A DNA stretch of 22,584 bases, from NCBI RefSeq assembly GCF_036409155.1, contig NZ_JAZGLW010000013.1:1-22584 (forward strand). The letters run 5' to 3'. Position numbers and translations under genes: made by a program. The notes below the pieces were generated by a model. It ran no database searches, was not told the DNA's origin, and saw only the letters and a list, made by a program, of their open reading frames with translations. Below are positions 22,561 through 22,584 of this stretch, piece by piece. The stretch's first letter is position 1. Every line of letters starts with the position of its first letter. This stretch comes from Mycobacterium sp. 050128 (GTDB taxonomy: Bacteria; Actinomycetota; Actinomycetes; Mycobacteriales; Mycobacteriaceae).

Positions 22561-22584
22561 GTGATCTCCTTGGAAGACTGGGCG
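22561..22584 (+). CDS. IS21-family transposase IstA, first 8 residues (partial)
   Basis: A GTG at 22561 opens MISLEDWA and runs off the window. Actinobacterial IstA proteins commonly start with a nearly identical MIS(V/L)EDWAEIRR segment, and the repeats upstream fit an IS21 end. Only eight residues are visible, so the call depends on this context. The normal partner gene istB would lie further right. Confidence 0.55.

Larger units (their letters stand above)
22491..22584 (+). mobile_element. IS21-family element, left end (cut by window edge)
   Basis: The sequence begins TGTTGCCGACGG and carries two copies of a 21-base direct repeat before the start of an IstA-like frame. IS21-family elements have several short repeats of this kind at each end, bound by the transposase. 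The outer border is placed at the TG at 22491 by analogy. The rest of the element lies outside the window. Confidence 0.6.

Noticed and set aside
1..22584. CRISPR arrays, tRNA or rRNA genes
   Set aside because: No regularly spaced repeats and no cloverleaf or rRNA-like stretches were noticed on either strand. The only tandem repeat is three 7-base units near 21987.

Overview
The window looks like a mobile, catabolic stretch of a Mycobacterium-type actinobacterial genome. The DNA is GC-rich, with frequent GTG/TTG starts. It carries two paralogous mycobacterial SAM methyltransferases of the TIGR00027 type, an IS1081-like IS256 element and several mycobacterial-style IS110, IS481 and IS21 pieces. 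Family assignments come from reading motifs in the translated sequence, not from searches.

Layout. Positions 1-1330 are insertion-sequence debris: the start of an IS256 transposase that appears to interrupt an IS481 remnant, followed by a heavily frameshifted IS110 transposase. Positions 1421-13706 hold thirteen intact genes, all on the minus strand. In transcription order they are: a Rieske ring-hydroxylating dioxygenase alpha/beta pair; a zinc alcohol dehydrogenase; a family III CoA-transferase; a thiolase-fold protein without catalytic cysteines; a DUF35 Zn-ribbon/OB-fold protein; a double hot-dog (FAS1-like/MaoC) hydratase; a second Rieske alpha/beta pair; a cupin; a 3-hydroxyisobutyrate-dehydrogenase-like enzyme; a MarR regulator; and a class II aldolase/decarboxylase. 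Positions 13857-15283 are a complete IS256-family element with imperfect inverted repeats and a perfect 8-bp target duplication, so it probably arrived recently. It is followed by a decayed IS110 remnant. Positions 15807-19096 carry an epoxide hydrolase and the two methyltransferases on the minus strand, with a scrap of a possible third. Positions 19695-21960 carry an IclR regulator divergent from a protocatechuate 3,4-dioxygenase locus. There pcaH is broken by frameshifts and a stop at a metal-ligand histidine, pcaG is intact, and a possible pcaB start decays at once. The right edge is the terminal region and first codons of an IS21-type element.

How the genes may work together (inference). 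The central cluster combines acid activation (CoA-transferase), dearomatising oxygenation (two Rieske oxygenases) and a thiolase-fold/DUF35 pair. The nearest precedents I know are the ibuprofen genes ipfABDE and the steroid retro-aldolase Ltp2 with the DUF35 domain of ChsH2. I propose that an aryl-acetic or aryl-propionic type acid is converted to its CoA thioester and dioxygenated at the side-chain-bearing ring carbon. The resulting tertiary beta-hydroxyacyl-CoA would then be split by retro-aldol cleavage into a catechol and a short acyl-CoA. The MaoC protein, the dehydrogenases, the cupin and the class II aldolase/decarboxylase would serve side-chain or ring intermediates. The window contains no ferredoxin, ferredoxin reductase, extradiol dioxygenase or CoA ligase, so those functions would have to come from elsewhere. 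A diterpenoid or steroid-like substrate is an alternative I cannot exclude.
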